64,000 nucleotides of DNA from Glandiceps talaboti (Eukaryota; Hemichordata; Enteropneusta; Spengelidae), in NCBI RefSeq assembly GCF_964340395.1, contig NC_135565.1:9784742-9848741 (forward strand), written 5' to 3'. The position numbers were made by a program, and so were the translations under genes. The notes beneath the pieces are model-generated. The model made no database searches and had not been told where the DNA came from. It saw only the letters and a program-made list of their open reading frames with translations. Positions 1-14,300 of the stretch are shown here, piece by piece (the stretch's first letter is position 1; the number at the start of each line of letters is the position of its first letter).

Positions 1-335
1 CAGACGTGAATTTGTTTATGAGTTCGAACGCGTTTCGACGAAAGTTTGGCGCGTTTGTGTGGAAATCTTCCATGTTCGAATTGTCCTCTTTCAAGGAAAA
101 CAAAACGTTTGCGAACTTTATTTGACAACCAGCTCCGATATATGTATGACACATCGTTTGTAACTTGGTAACATTGACAACAAGTGCACGGTCTGATATC
201 CTTGGTTTTCTACTTAACGTGTAGATTACAAAAAGATGCATTTGTAGGAACTTGTGTTTTTATGGCTGATGTTTGTACGAATGTGCGAAGTGGAAGAATG
301 TAGTAGGATCGTCAAATTTTGTCATACGATTAGTT
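1..335. repeat. Direct repeat, copy 1
   Basis: This block is nearly identical to 1561-1895 in the same orientation. Both copies carry the same order of words (GTGAATTTGTTTATGAG, TTTGGCGCGTTTGTGTGG, AACTTGTGTTTTTATGG) and end at GTCAAATTTTGTCAT. Copy 1 starts at the window edge, so its left limit is unknown. The two copies flank the 181-codon ORF at 1005-1550. They could be a segmental duplication of a promoter region or the ends of a mobile unit; the sequence does not decide between these. Confidence 0.85.
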
Positions 336-1004
336 CTCTCCCCCCATCCCCCCCCCTCTCAATATCAAATAAATTAAATCCATTTATTAATACATGTACG
401 GAAAGATTACTATTATAAAAAGTTAATTTTAAGAAGACCACAAAAGAAAAATAAACGGTATCAACAAAACTTAACTCAAAGTGTTTCAAAAACGTCTGAC
501 TAGTTTTACCCTGTTAACAGAGTATTATCAGGTCAGTTATTTTAGATAATAATAAATATACTTAAAATATATACAAACTATTAATTTCAAAAGAAATATT
601 ACAATTACCATTGTGGAAATAACAGTAACAAAGTTAGCTTCACATTCTGGTTAATTTGCATACATCATTTACGTCAGCACCTTGGATAAAGACCATCGAC
701 TGAGTTGATGCAAACATCAACAAAACTTGTGACAGTTCCTCAGACTTGACTCTGAGCATGCTGATCGTTATCAATCGAGTTAGTTACTTTTACTACAGTG
801 TAATTACTGAGATCTGTATCTGTTGACTTGCACACATAACAGTTTATGGTATACTGTATTTGTAGGAAGGGCATCTAGGATTGCGATATTCGAGTTTTCA
901 GAAGAATCCACGAACCACAAGTTATCAACCACTAGTCCTTTCTGGTAATAACACAGTCGACTATTTATATCAACATAATTATCAGTTTTCTGAGCTTGTA
1001 CATC
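336..1004. other. No gene seen
   Basis: AT-rich sequence with a short poly-C run near 340-358. I see no splice-consistent coding exon, RNA gene or TIR element here. It may include the 3'UTR of the minus-strand ORF that ends at 1005. Confidence 0.4.
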
Positions 1005-1550
1005 TTATTGTGGTACAACTTGTTGCTGATGTCTCCTCGCAAACCATTGCTTGATTTTGTACATACGTCCTTCAAACCATTTACAGACAGGTAGACATCC
1101 TGAAATTGGTTCGTCCTTATTATCAGCTTTCGTTTCTATGTGCTTGGTAGTAGAATTTTCGGGAAGATCAACGACAGCGTTGTCAGGATTTCTTTCTTGC
1201 ACTGTTTCTGTTACTTTGCCTTTTCCCTTTTTAGATCCCTTGCCTTTCGAATCACTCTTCTTTTTCTGTATTCTTTCTGTGATTATCTTTTCCCACTCCT
1301 CCTGTGCAGTACAACTGGTGGAAGCCCCCTCATCAAAGTCGCCATCACCATTACCTGTTCTTCTCCACCCCGACAGTGTCTTAGAAGAACTCACTGGTAT
1401 AAATACAGGTTTATCTTGAAGATGAATTTTTTCAGAATATTCACATCCATCTTCGTCCACCTTCATTTCTTTAACTAGGTATGGAATCGCCATGGTAACA
1501 ACTAGAGTTATGTATGCAAAACTGTTTGAGGAGCTTGGCTTGTAACGCAC
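1005..1550 (-). CDS. Unrecognised 181-aa lysine-rich protein (candidate single-exon gene)
   Basis: An uninterrupted minus-strand frame of 181 codons. The N-terminal third has a hydrophobic stretch at about residues 11-26 (FAYITLVVTMAIPYLV) that could be a signal or membrane segment. It is followed by an acidic part, a region rich in Gly, Asp, Ser and Thr, and a Lys/Gly-rich basic patch around residues 97-112. The C-terminus contains a KIKQWFARR segment. I recognise no family. A second in-frame Met at residue 20 is an alternative start. The sequence just upstream is the direct repeat at 1561-1895, so the promoter would lie in duplicated DNA. It is longer and less repetitive than the chance ORFs in this window, but it could be one exon of a larger gene or a pseudogene. 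Confidence 0.4.
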   Translation of the reverse strand: MRYKPSSSNSFAYITLVVTMAIPYLVKEMKVDEDGCEYSEKIHLQDKPVFIPVSSSKTLSGWRRTGNGDGDFDEGASTSCTAQEEWEKIITERIQKKKSDSKGKGSKKGKGKVTETVQERNPDNAVVDLPENSTTKHIETKADNKDEPISGCLPVCKWFEGRMYKIKQWFARRHQQQVVPQ

Positions 1551-1560
1551 GGATGCAGTC

Positions 1561-1895
1561 GTCGAACAGACAGAAGTGAATTTGTTTATGAGTTCGAACG
1601 CGTTTCAATGAAAGTTTGGCGCGTTTGTGTGGAAATCTTCCATGTTCGATTTGTCCTCTTTCAAGGAAAACAAAACGTTTGCGAACTTTATTTGACAACC
1701 AGCTACGATATATGTATGACACATCGTTTGTAACTTGGCACATTGACAACAAGTGCACGGTCTGATATGCTCGGCTTTCTATTTTATGTGTAGATTACAA
1801 AAATATGCATGTGTAGGAACTTGTGTTTTTATGGCTGATGTTGGCAAGAATGGGCGAAGTGGAAGAATGAATAGTAGGATTGTCAAATTTTGTCA
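1561..1895. repeat. Direct repeat, copy 2
   Basis: Second copy of the block at 1-335, same orientation, with only a few substitutions and small indels. It ends at GTCAAATTTTGTCAT just before a (CA)n run at 1905-1922. It lies immediately upstream of the minus-strand ORF at 1005-1550. Confidence 0.85.
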
Positions 1896-2820
1896 TGATA
1901 TGAGTCACACACACACACACACGATTGCGATTCATCGTACCAATTTCCACTCGTCCCATTTTCAACCCGTCCCTCTCTTTCAAAATCGCGCAGTGAAGTA
2001 ATTTGCAGAGCTTTCCAGTATCGTGAGTAGTATGGTTTACGCATGCGTGCACCAAAAAATAAGCGGGAAAGAACTGATAGAAGCGTATGTATGGCTTATT
2101 TGTGGCCATCGTTCATCAATTTCTATCCGACCAAAAAACTTACTATTGCATCTTCTCAGCCTAAGATTCAAATGATAAACAAAGTTTGGTGAAGATTATT
2201 GTAACAATTCCTGGAAGCCAGCGAAAATGTATTAGGATTAGTGTGATGGTGTTACCATTGCATTAGGTGATTTTAGTCACGAGACGTTACTGTACTGAGA
2301 CGTAAAAAACCGTGCCTCTAATTTATATTGACTTTTCAGTTTGGTTTATCCCCATCGTTTTGGTAAGGGTGAACCTATTTATTTTTCAGTTTCTCATTAT
2401 CCAACCGACTCAAATTTTCTGCTTCGACATCAAAATAAGAAAATATTATAATTTTCGCCAGCCCTAATATTTTGCGAAACAGCGCCATCTCTGGCAAGAA
2501 TAAGTAAGTGTCTGGACTGTCTACGTCTACGTCATCTACAGTCGTGGCGGCGACGACACTTGTTCATGAACATAGCATTTCTTTCATGGCGGAAGTTATT
2601 CAAGTAGGGGGGCTGAGAGCATGGCAATTGTGTAGAGAAGCTGGGAAAGGGCTTGTTACCAATAAAAAGCAGATAGAGAAAAGGAAATGGAGAGGCACAG
2701 AAACATGAAGATGATTGTTAATTTCTACTTTTTTATCTTCTTAAATCGACCGACCGAGCCATAGTTCCCATAAAAAGTAATGAGAAACAAAAAAAATAGG
2801 ATCTCACTACGAAAACCAGA
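1896..2820. other. Intergenic; weak small ORF at 2508-2708
   Basis: The stretch begins with a short (CA)n run. The only notable reading frame is plus-strand 2508-2708 (66 codons). It has an internal ATG at 2586 in good Kozak context (TTCATGG) that would give a 40-residue basic peptide. I do not recognise it, and it may be chance or a first exon. It converges on the presumed 3' end of gene A near 2823. Nothing else is supported. Confidence 0.25.
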
Positions 2821-2822
2821 CT

Positions 2823-4658
2823 TTTATTGTTACATGTAACAGATACTGACAAATATAACAATCAGTCCAGGAATCCGATGCACTGAAATAGGTGTGAGTT
2901 GACACCGAGACGAAATGATCCATCATCACAACACACACACATACACACTCAAATACAAATGTATATAACTATTGAAAAGAAAGGGTCTTTATTGTCTTGG
3001 ATAAACAACTTACAGAATTATATAGAAATATTAATTGTATTTTTGTTAAAAGTTATGCTGTAAGACTTTAGACTCGAGGAATAGACTAAGATATATCTTG
3101 AACTTCATTTGTTTAAAGACCTACACACCATGTTGTTCTTACAGGCCATTACATTTACAGCAAACAAACAGTTACGAGAGACTTCATCTCCCAATGCCAT
3201 TAATAGTTTTTGGATTTAAAACCTGTCTGTGAACAGCTTACAAATGAGAAGAAAAGTAACATTGACAAGGCAGGGTAGTGTTGTGTTGGATGAAAGTTTG
3301 TAACTTATCAGAGCAATTACAAGTTTACTGTCAAACTATATTGAAACCCAGAGTATGGTATATATTGACTTGTCATCCTTTGGAAAAGTTGTAAAGGCCC
3401 AAGTTGTAAAAGAATGAAACATTAGATGTGAAAAATGGCCTGACAAAGATATAGAAAAAGTTGGTCCGGAACAAAAGAATAATCCTATGTAATCCTCATG
3501 GTTCCGCTGATAAGATAACTTTTAAATGTGAGAACCTGGGATTAAAACTCTGGCCTTTAACTGTTAAAATTGCTGGTTTATGGCTCGAGATGTTAAGAAA
3601 ACCCTGATTTTTAATTAATTAATGTCATGTTAGTCTTTACATCGTTTCATTAAATTCGCAGCCTAGTATGGCTATCCTGTCTTTTACAAATGAACAAATC
3701 GCTTTACCAAGTAAATGTAGGTGATAGCAGTGTATAGTATGGTCTATAATGCATGAATCCCTGAGTTCGTCAGGGAACTAAACAGGTGCATGCAAAATAT
3801 GTCATCAGCATTGCGGAATCAAATTTTGATATATCTGATGTGACAGCACGGTTTACGAGGTGATGAATGACTATGCACTCAATGTTGTTTATCACAAACA
3901 GGTAGAGACTTGACAATTCCTACAGCACCACTTGTTCCTTTGATCAGCTGTGTTCAAGTAGAATACAGGAAAGCACCATACATTTCTCAAAAAGAAGTAA
4001 AATTTGCATGTACATGTACTAAAAAGGAACACATGACACTGGTAATCAAGCCTTCGGTTTACTAAGATAGATGCAAACTAAATCTACTGTTCTCCAATGT
4101 GGTAGATTACACAAGTGGGTGATAGCCACTCCTCTGTTGTAAGATTCTAATCACCCTGTGATCAAGATAGTGTAAACATTGGAAGTCCCAAAACAGCACT
4201 GTAACTAGTTTTCAGAGATGCCTCCCTACTGAGCCTAGATTAAACTCATATACATTCAATAGCTTATCACTGTTGTATCAACATGTTGTAACAATAGTTT
4301 TGGTTTGTGTCTACATGTATCTTAGTAAACAAAAGGCTCAATTACCAGAGTAATATCTGTTGATGGTATCTTGTGTTAATACTCATAACAAGGTGACTAA
4401 CATTCACTGAAACACAAGCATCGGTACGCAATTAAAATAAAACATTCAGCATTATAGCAAATTTCACAGAAATTAAAAAAAAGAAGAAGCTAATACTCTA
4501 AACAATTTGAAAGAAAACTCGTCCACAAAAATATTAAATACTAAGAGGCAGTTCTGTCAATTGCCTTCCCCTACTTCCTCTCTCTATTTGGATTGTTCCC
4601 AATAGTTTATCAGAGATGTGAGATCAAACCATTTGAGGATGGGGAGGTAAGAGGTTAA
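2823..4658 (-). other. Putative 3'UTR of SR gene A with poly(A) signals
   Basis: Downstream of the gene A stop codon (4661-4659 on the minus strand) there is no further coding signal. Canonical AATAAA hexamers on the minus strand lie at 2828-2823 and 2993-2988, so the transcript may end near 2800 with a 3'UTR of about 1.8 kb. The stretch contains the inverted-repeat element at 4041-4346. The assignment rests on hexamers only, not on transcript evidence. Confidence 0.4.
4041..4346. mobile_element. Non-autonomous TIR element, family X
   Basis: The left end (GGTAATCAAGCC, then TTTACTAAGATAGATG) is the inverted complement of the right end (ATCTTAGTAAAC, then GGCTCAATTACC). The imperfect TIRs are about 40 bp and the element about 306 bp. 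A second, left-truncated copy is at 34379-34858. No coding capacity. Position 4260-4261 is the paralogous empty site for the TA-target MITE found inside the second copy. Confidence 0.65.
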
Positions 4659-7600
4659 TTATTGAGGTGAAGAACCGTTTTCATGTATTTGTATAATTGT
4701 TCGTTGTTCTTCTTCGGTAATCACCATAGGGGATCTGAAAGAGAGGAGGAAATATTATAAGTTGGTTAAAATACCAAAAATGTTATTCTCGCCACAAATC
4801 ATGTATGATACCACAGATGGGAATCTCATTCAGATTTCCAATGTCACAATGCATTGCATACAAACATGTATATGGACAGATGTAAATGATATGCACATGT
4901 GGGGACTGTCGATCGGTTGGTGTATACGAAATTAAAAGCGTGTGATCACACAGTATCCTTTTATGGAGATTACTATTTGAACAAATATGTAGTAATATTA
5001 ACAGAACACCATGCCATGTGAATGTCAGTGTGGGTACTTGGGGATGTTTGCTCTCATGCTTGCAATGTTTTCTGCTGCACGATTACTCGTTAAATTAGTG
5101 AAGTGCAGCTGCAGAGAACACACCCCCTCCCCATACACCACACTTGCACTCACATGTCATGGAGTTCTCTCTTATTCCTAAAGCATTTCAACGTCTAAAT
5201 ATGTTGAATTATGTCCAGCTAGTAGTAGAACTTTCAATCGATATTCCACTACAATCAAGATCATTGTTTCAGGCAAAGTAGTCTATACAACATCACCACA
5301 ATTGAACCAAGTTGGAGATTAGAGGTGAATGTTTCGTTTTGGAGTCAAATTTTTACAAATATTGAATAATGGGCATTGTTCTAAGTAAGGAATTTTTTGT
5401 ACATCGAGTTTTCACATGTAATATATGGCTAATATTAACACTCTGAAGAGCAAAGGAAAGTTTTAAGAAATATTTATAAAATTTATAACAATAGTGTGTT
5501 TAAAACAAATGCTATTCATAATCCTAACCCTAACATTCACTTTCAGTGATAAAAGTGAAATGTTACCCTAATGAGCGAAATCGGAACCACAAAATGTTTT
5601 TTTGTTAGGCCTAACCAGTGAGACTGCAAGGTTCTGCCATTGTTTGCACACACCACATACTTCTGTCATTCAAAGGAGACCTCCACTCAAGGAAATAAAC
5701 TTGGCATTTTCATAAACTTAAGGGTTCTGGAGATTCATTTCATGATTTCACATCACTTAAATTTCATTTGATTGCCAAGAAACAACAAATTGAAACTAGT
5801 TTTCCACCTTTACTGTTCTTACAGTAATACATTTGCTTCATAGGTCTTAGCAGACATGAATATGGATTAGATGAACACTGAATATTCATGACTCCTAAGT
5901 GCTTATTTCCTTTAAAACTCATGAATATTCATTGTTCATCTCATACATGAACACTGAATATTCATGACTCCTAAGTGCTTATTTCCTTTAGATATTAAAT
6001 AGTGATGAATATGCATTATTCATCAAATAAATATGCCAAGATGCATGTGGCAACTACGGAAAGAAAAATCGTGATGAAGAAGAGTTGCAATTTGGTGTTT
6101 CTGGGTAACAGTGCAAAATTGATGTCATATTATGGAAACATGAAATGACTCTCCAGATCCCAAAGTTGATGAAAATAGCTAAATATCCTCGAGTGGCATT
6201 CTCCGTGGAGTGCCCACAACAAGTCCTTCAGTCTATCACAACCGTTAGAGTATGCAATGTGCCATGAGTTACATACAACATCTATTCTGATTGGTTCTTA
6301 AGTATTAGTAATCTGCATATTTCCAACACCCATTTTGATTGGTTAAGTATTAGCCTCTATTTCAGACAAAGTACACAAAATGCAAAAGCCGTACTGTGCT
6401 AAATTAAAATGTAGGCTATGCCAGTGGGATACATGGGGCTCCAGTTTAAAGTGGCGCAAGCTGAGGTTATAAGTTTTTTTTTTTACTCTCAAGTAAAAAT
6501 GCTTAAATAAAATCACATTCCAGTATAATGTTAATGTTAATACATATCTTCTATAACATTATGATTGTCTTCTGCCACAGTTGATTGCATAATAGAGTTT
6601 TTGTGAACATTTTTGGTATGTATGATAAATTATGTCATCAGATCGTTTATCAATTTTATCCTAATACCAGGTTTAAGTTGTCAATTACAAGTGATGGTTA
6701 AGTATGCTTCAGAAAGTACAATACTGCCAGTATCTAGTAAATATTCTGTGAAAACTACGCCCAAAGGCGTATAAACTCAGCTTGTGCCCCTTTACAGTAA
6801 ACATCATCAAACGTTGTGTTAATTTGGGATTAAAATTAAATATTAAGTTACATCATGTTACTCCTAAATGGGTTAATCAAGTTTCCGATTGAAGTGCAAC
6901 ATAGCATGCCATGTGTACTATAAAATAATAGACAGTCTCTTGTCATTGTTATTTTGAAACTGATGTAATATTTTCAGTTTCATCTACGATAATTTACAAG
7001 ATGGTGTGGTACAGGTTTTGAATGCAGAGCAATGTATTGTCAAGTCTTAATTTTGCAGACTGTAGGGTGTGTGAATGAGACTTGACTGTACGGTGTATGG
7101 ATGAGACTTGACTGTAGGGTGTATGAATGAGAGACTTGACTGTAGGGTGTATGAATGAGACTTGAGTGTAGGGTGTATGAATGAGACTTGACTGTAGGGT
7201 GTATGAATGAGACTTGACTGTAGGGTGTCTGAATGAGACTTGACTGTAGGGTGTATGGATGAGACTTGACTGTAGGGTGTATGAATGAGACTTGACTGTG
7301 TGGTGACTGGTGTATGGGTATGATAGAAACAGACTTGACGACACATTGGGACACAGTTAAGATGACACAGACCTAAACATGCAGGTGAAGATTAATTGCA
7401 AGGCAGAAATTAGTGTATTCATCTAATCATTGTACAGTGTAATTAAAATTTTCATCTTTTGACTCTGAATGGTTCTCAATATATCCCATCATAATACTGT
7501 ACTTATTTTTCAAATATGTGCATCTTTGAAGGGCATGAATTCTAAATAGTGATTTCATTGTCTGACGGAACAACACAATGTATCTAACAGTCTAATGATT

Positions 7601-10600
7601 TCTGGGAACTCGTGAATTTGCAAACGGTACAAATACACCATAGAATACACTGATTTCATCCTCTTTTTATAGACCTGTATTTAAATGTAGCAATGTGCTT
7701 TATTATCACACTGAGTCTATGATTATAGTAGTCTTTTCCATTTCAGCAAACCTTCTATCAGGACTGATGTCAATGTCTCTTCGTGGCGAATCGGATTCAC
7801 TCCTGCATGAGTACCAGAAAAGAAATATATTAAAGACAGTAATTTAAGTGACTGCTGCAAGGAATTGCAGAGGTTGAGTATCTGACAAATATGAGCCAGC
7901 AGCCTATAGTCTATGCTTGTTGTTGATCTGGGCTTTTACCAATCAATCAATCAATCAATCAATTAATCGATCGATCGATCGATCCAAAAGAATTTGTATA
8001 GCAACAAAATCCAATATTATGTGATGTTCTATGGTGTTGGAAAGGAACAATAGTAGAACGTTGTAAAAAGTTAGAAAGCTCTTGTGAACAAATACTTCTT
8101 GATATCTGTTTTGAATTTATCGACAGTAGGTGATGAACGAAGTTTAAGTGGCATACTGCTTCATAAGAGGGGAACTACTAGTGAGAACGCATCCTCACCA
8201 TATGACTTTGTATTACAACAGGGTACATGAAGTTGACTTTTGTTGTTTGAGAGAAGTGAACAAGTTGTGGGTTGCGGGTTTACTGTTAATCAAGTCAGCG
8301 ATGTAACGAGGAGTAGGGTTATTGAGTGCCTTGTAGGTGATCAGTAGTACTTTGAATTGAATCCTGTATGAGACAAGTAGCCAGTGAAGATCAGAAAGAG
8401 CCGGTGTGATGTTATCTGTTTTCTTTGTACATGACACAATCCTAACTGCTGTATTTTGGGCATGCTGAAGAGGGACAATGTCTTTAGCTGGCAGCCCATA
8501 CAGAAGGGCATTGCAGTAGTCAAGTCAACAACTCACAGCCTAAAGTTTGGCTAATAGTTTTGTATTCAAATCTAAAATTACATTCTTAATTTCACAAAAC
8601 AATGGGACAGCCCCTCTTAGAAACATGGACGGTCACCATTAAATCTATCCTTCTCACAGGGTCTAATACATTACATGGTACCGAAGCCCTTTCTAATATT
8701 GATGTAGGTCCATTTATTTAGTATAAACATCACAAGAAGTTATCATAGTGTAAACTGAAAGATCAGCTGTAGGAGGTATTCTTATCATCCTACACCTATA
8801 GTAGATAATTGTAATGCATAGTGGAACGTAGTAGGTCAATTTGGTACAGTAAACATGACACACCCCATTTGGTATTGAATAGTCGATGACAGTCAGTCAA
8901 CTTAACTATTTGAGTACAATCTACAATAAAAGGTTTTCAACGACTTTCCTTCAAAGCAGATGATAGAGAGATGGACATCATTATACCAGGCATAAGCCAT
9001 TGATATGGAATATATACTCTGGATGTTCTACATCACAACACCACGTGTCTACATCACTGGTTCTGCTGTGTTTGAAGTATCATTCAAAATGTTCAAAATT
9101 GCCATTACTGTCCCCGATTTTTCTTTGATGTTACTGGCACTGGTATAATTATGTTATTCTCCAATATATTTCTTCATTCAGCTGGAAAATACTCATGACC
9201 TAAGGGCTGTCACTACTTGTCTAGCGACTTGTAGCAACAAAGACCCCTCAGGTCACTAATATTTTCCTTGCCTGAACAAAGAAAAATATACATCTAACAG
9301 TAAAATTTGATTATTCAAGATGAAATTATTATTAGTTTGACATATTTCATTTACCTTCTCTTTCGTGGACTCTTGCTTGAACTTTTGAAGGACCGAGACC
9401 TGCTTCTGAAATAGAGGACATAAACACTTGCATTTATTGTAAAAACTTATCGTAATAGTTTCATCGTAGCATATACTATTAATCAAAGACGACAGATCAT
9501 GGTAATGATTATGTAAATTTTATATACTGTCATGTAACAAGTTGACAGATTATGGTAATGATTATGTAAATTTTATATACTGTCATGTAACAAGTTGACA
9601 GATTATGGTAATGATTATGTAAATTTTATATACTGTCATGTAACAAGTTGACATACAAGTAATTGTTCAAATTGATGTAAATTAATTATACCATACTCAA
9701 GCCAAGTTATTCTCTTTGAACAGAAAATGAGGATTGTATTCACGTACCCTGGTCGTTCTACATCATGACAATGCATGTCTATGTCACTGGTTCTGCTGTG
9801 CTTGAAAAACAAGTCAAAACGTTCCAAGTCAACATTATTTTCCCATTTTTTTCATGAATTGTGCGGGGGGGGGGGGGGGGGGGGGGGGGGTATAATTATA
9901 ATATTCTCCAATATTTTTCATTCTCATCTAGCGACTCATAGTGACAGAGGCCCCTTCAGTCAATCACATTATCCTTGGCTGAATGAAGAAATATATTGGG
10001 GAAGAGTAATTATTCCTCAATATTTTTCTCGTTCAGCCAAGGAAACTACAAGTTACTAGCCAAGTAGAGACAAACCACTAAGGGGTGGCTCACTTGATGA
10101 GGTATTTTTAAATCACGCGAGAGCTGTCACATGACGTGGCATTCCCTCCATTACCGCATTGCAGCGTGTAGCAAGCTGGGCAGCACAGACTACCAGCCGT
10201 ACACAATTTTCTTCTAGCCTTCTTCACAAGCCTGAACTTTCACGCTATAATCCTTTTGCTTATCCGTATCGCCGTCAACGATGTGTGAGATGCCAAAATC
10301 TAAAGCCAATCAAGTCGACAAGGATCAGGTGGATGCAACTCACTCATATTTTCAAGCTGAATGAAGTAAAATATTGGGGATAATTATATAATAATTATAC
10401 CTCCTCAAGCATAATTCATGAAAATTGAGACAAATAATGGCAATTTAGAATGTTTTGACTCATATTTTGGGCACTGGAGAACCAATGACATAGACACAGG
10501 CTGCCGTGACATAGAACGACCATAGTATACAATCCATATTTTCTGTTCAAGGACAATAACTTGGCTTGTGCATGGTATAATACACCATATTTCAGTTATT

Positions 10601-11365
10601 TAACAGTAGGTAAGCATTGCAAGATGGTGTCCAACATTTGGCAAAGTTGGGGCAAAAACTGTTGTCATGGCCACTGACTGTAGGGCAATGCATGAAGCAG
10701 TGAATAAAATAAGTGTGGAAGAGAACTCCATGTGTTCTGAAAAAGGGCATTGCAGTATTGGTTAGGCCTGTTTTTGAGCACTGGTTGATGCTAATAAAAT
10801 TGTACAGTGGGAACAACACAGAAAATGAGTGGTAACTTTGTGTCTGCAGACTAAATTTGACGATACTAAACTATTCTAACCCTCACGTCAAGCCACACAA
10901 TGGCATTAGAATAGCACTCATAGTGACAAAACCACAACATTGTATGTTCCTATGAGCAGAATATTGCATATTGCTGGTATATGTATAACCACTGGCACAA
11001 CCCCTTCATACATTTGGGGAAAATTCAGTCTCTGCTACCATAAAGTGTACAGAATGTAATCCTTCATAACATACATTTGTACATACAGCACCAGAATTTC
11101 AATACATTCCCACGATATTTACCAAGATAACAGACGCGACATGTAGACTGGTTCAATATCAAATACTCTACCCTGGCCTTTACTGACTTTTGTACTCCAC
11201 TTGAATTCAACTATCAAATATATGCGTCATGAAATTGTCACTCTCATAATGAAAAAAACCTTGTCACTGTGTTGAGAATATTTTTCTTTGATTCCAAAAA
11301 ACTATTGACAGATACTTATGTACGAGTTGTGTTTATGATATACAAGAAAAATCTGTGTTGCAGTA

Positions 11366-11396
<31 letters not shown>

Positions 11397-14300
11397 TGTA
11401 TCTGTGTGTGTACATACATGTAGGCAAGTATATACATATGTACGTAATTTTACATGTGTATGTTTAGAAATTTTTAAGACATTTTTCCTTGACAGACAAA
11501 TGATTCCACAAACCTTTTCCTTGCTATAGGAGATCTTGGTGTTCGTGAACGAGACCTGGATCTGGATTTACTGCGTGATACATTCCTGAATAAATAAGAC
11601 GCAAACTGAATTAACTACACAGATCAATTTCCCATCTTTTTAGATATATACAGTAGATTGACGTCATCTATGAGGTGATGATCAGTAATCCCGATAGATC
11701 ACTACTTGACATCTGTATTTTAACCAAGACTTCTTATACCATAACACAAATCTACATTAATCAGTATTTATTTACCTTTCTTTACTGTAACTCTTCCTAC
11801 TCCTCCGCCTGTTATAAAACAAAAACAAAACAAAATCAGCTAATAAAAGTCAGCATCTGTACCATCACATTTTCCATGTGTGTTTGTGTATGTATGATTT
11901 AATTACTCAGACAACAACATAAGAGGTCGCCATCATGTGCCCTTAATGACCAAATACAACACTACTGGGCTCCACCACAAATTTGACAATAGGCCTTTCC
12001 AAAATTTGCCGTGGTGGCGCTCTACTTCCTGTCTGTGTGTACCTTGGGGATATACTATACATGGTATAGGTTACTCAGTTAATCATAGAACACTGCTGCT
12101 TTCCTCGATGTCTGAACAATATGAAAAACATCCCTGATTTACACAGAATACCAAGGGACAAAGCTCTTAAGAAACGGTACTACGAGGTGATGATACCCCC
12201 AATTTGTGTGAGGGCGCTGCATTCTTAATTTCCTGTTTGCAGTCTGGAATGGCCTATTATACATAATACTATGCTAATGCTTTCAATTACCTGTCCCTGC
12301 TTCTACTTCTGCTACGACTTCTACTGCGAGACCTTCTGTGCCGATCTCTAGATCGTGAACGTGACCAGCTGAAAGAGATTACATACAAAATATTATTAAT
12401 ATTCTATGCTATATAATATTTCATATACAATTATTAGGTCTATCTCTCAATGACAATAATGTAAATCCTACAGTTGCCTACAAACTTTTCTTGGTGTTAC
12501 TATCTCAAGAAGCTGTCTAAAGCAAGCCAAAACCAGCCCCGAGATTTTTCTGAACCAAGGCAAGCCCACATCATTGGAAGCACCTGTATCTGTGCTAAAT
12601 GATGAACCCCCCCCCCCCCCTCCCCCAACAAGACACATATTGGGAAGGTAGCTAATTATAAGTCGCTCAAGACCAACTTGGATTTCGCACTTACATTGGC
12701 AGTAATTTCAAACACATAACATATTTCTATGCCTCCAAGGGGTAAAGGCTTGGCCTGGTGTAAAGAGCTACCGTACTTGAGAAAATAACACCAAGAAAAG
12801 GTCTGTGGACTTGGTGTAGAGAGCTTAATTTCTTGAGATAGTATTGCGAACACCTAGACAAGTTTGGGACTCAGGGAGCTACGACTACTTCAGTAATAGA
12901 CTGGTATTCACTAAATGTTATTGTCTCTATAAGCTTAATTTTCAGTGGAATTTGTTCATATGTTGACTATGTAAAAGTATAATAAATAGTGAATGTCTGT
13001 GGAAGAACATACAACCAACAAAAAAATACCAGTGATTTGCTTGGTTTGTGGAAAGCAGGAAAGAGAAACGTTTCACGCAAAGAGGGCGCACTCTACATGC
13101 CTTATTAAATATCAAATCATTTCAGGTGCTAGTAGCATTTACATACATGTCTGTCAAAAATATAGAATTTAAAACATAATGGAAATGATAACATCTATAA
13201 AGCACAACCCCAACAGATAATACATGGACTATTTAGGGTCATGCACTTGTATAAAGTTTATCACATGCTTTATTGTACTCGTGCACTATTTCCTCATGTT
13301 TCAGATCAGAATATCTGGGATACTAGCTGGTCAAGCGAAGCTTCCATCATCCAAGGATAATGTACAAAAAAAAAAGCAGAAACTTGTCTAAAATTGCGAG
13401 TTTTACAATATTTGCTCAAATTTCACCACTCTAAAGAGATGAAAATCCCACTTGCAAAAGTCAATATACCAGTATATATCCCACCACTTAAAAAGTCACT
13501 ATGCATGTAACAATAAAATTATAACCCCTTTGTACCTTTGGATTGAGATGTTATTTACTCTGTGTAATAGGCAGATTACCATCCGATGCCCAGACAGGGA
13601 TATTAGTATGAATAGGATGTATACATAATAAAATATATTATTTGTCTGATACAGATATAGCCTTTAGAGGTATATAAAAAATGGTCCTAAGTGACAATAT
13701 ATACTACATGTTGTACCACAAGTATAGATACATGCCATTTCCCCATAACCAATTTGAAACAACAATTTTAAATGATTTTAACTGAGAATACGTCAGAAAC
13801 AGCAAAAGTTTAAACATTTGATTACAGAGGTACATTTCACGTTAAGGACTGTGACTTGTACTATATTTCACGAATTTAAAAAAATAAACCACTTGACTTG
13901 AAATACTTAAAAACTTTCAAATCAGTTAAAAATCAGATAAAATATATGTCTCCTGGTTGTTGATGGTGATGTGTACACTAGTTTGAAACACTTGAAATGT
14001 TTAGCCCAGACCGTTTATTTGTTTGTTAAAAAAAAGAATACATTATGGGATGCTTATAGGGTTTGATTACATGTACTAGGTAATCCTGTAGATTCAGCAA
14101 GGTTGGCAATAATAGTAAAATGGACAACACTCCAAGAAATAAAGGTATACTTTGGGTTCTGCAGTCAATTTTGATTTAACATCACATGAATTTCCTGCAA
14201 AGAAACACCAAATAGAATCTATTTTTCATCTTCATTTTTTTCTAGCAGTGGTTCAATCACTGTTGCATCATGGGACCTAGCAGACATGAATATGCATTAG

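Noticed and set aside
7040-7354. Three overlapping minus-strand frames rich in HTPYSQVS
   Set aside because: Translations of the 26-bp minisatellite in all three frames, which is not possible for a real conserved protein.
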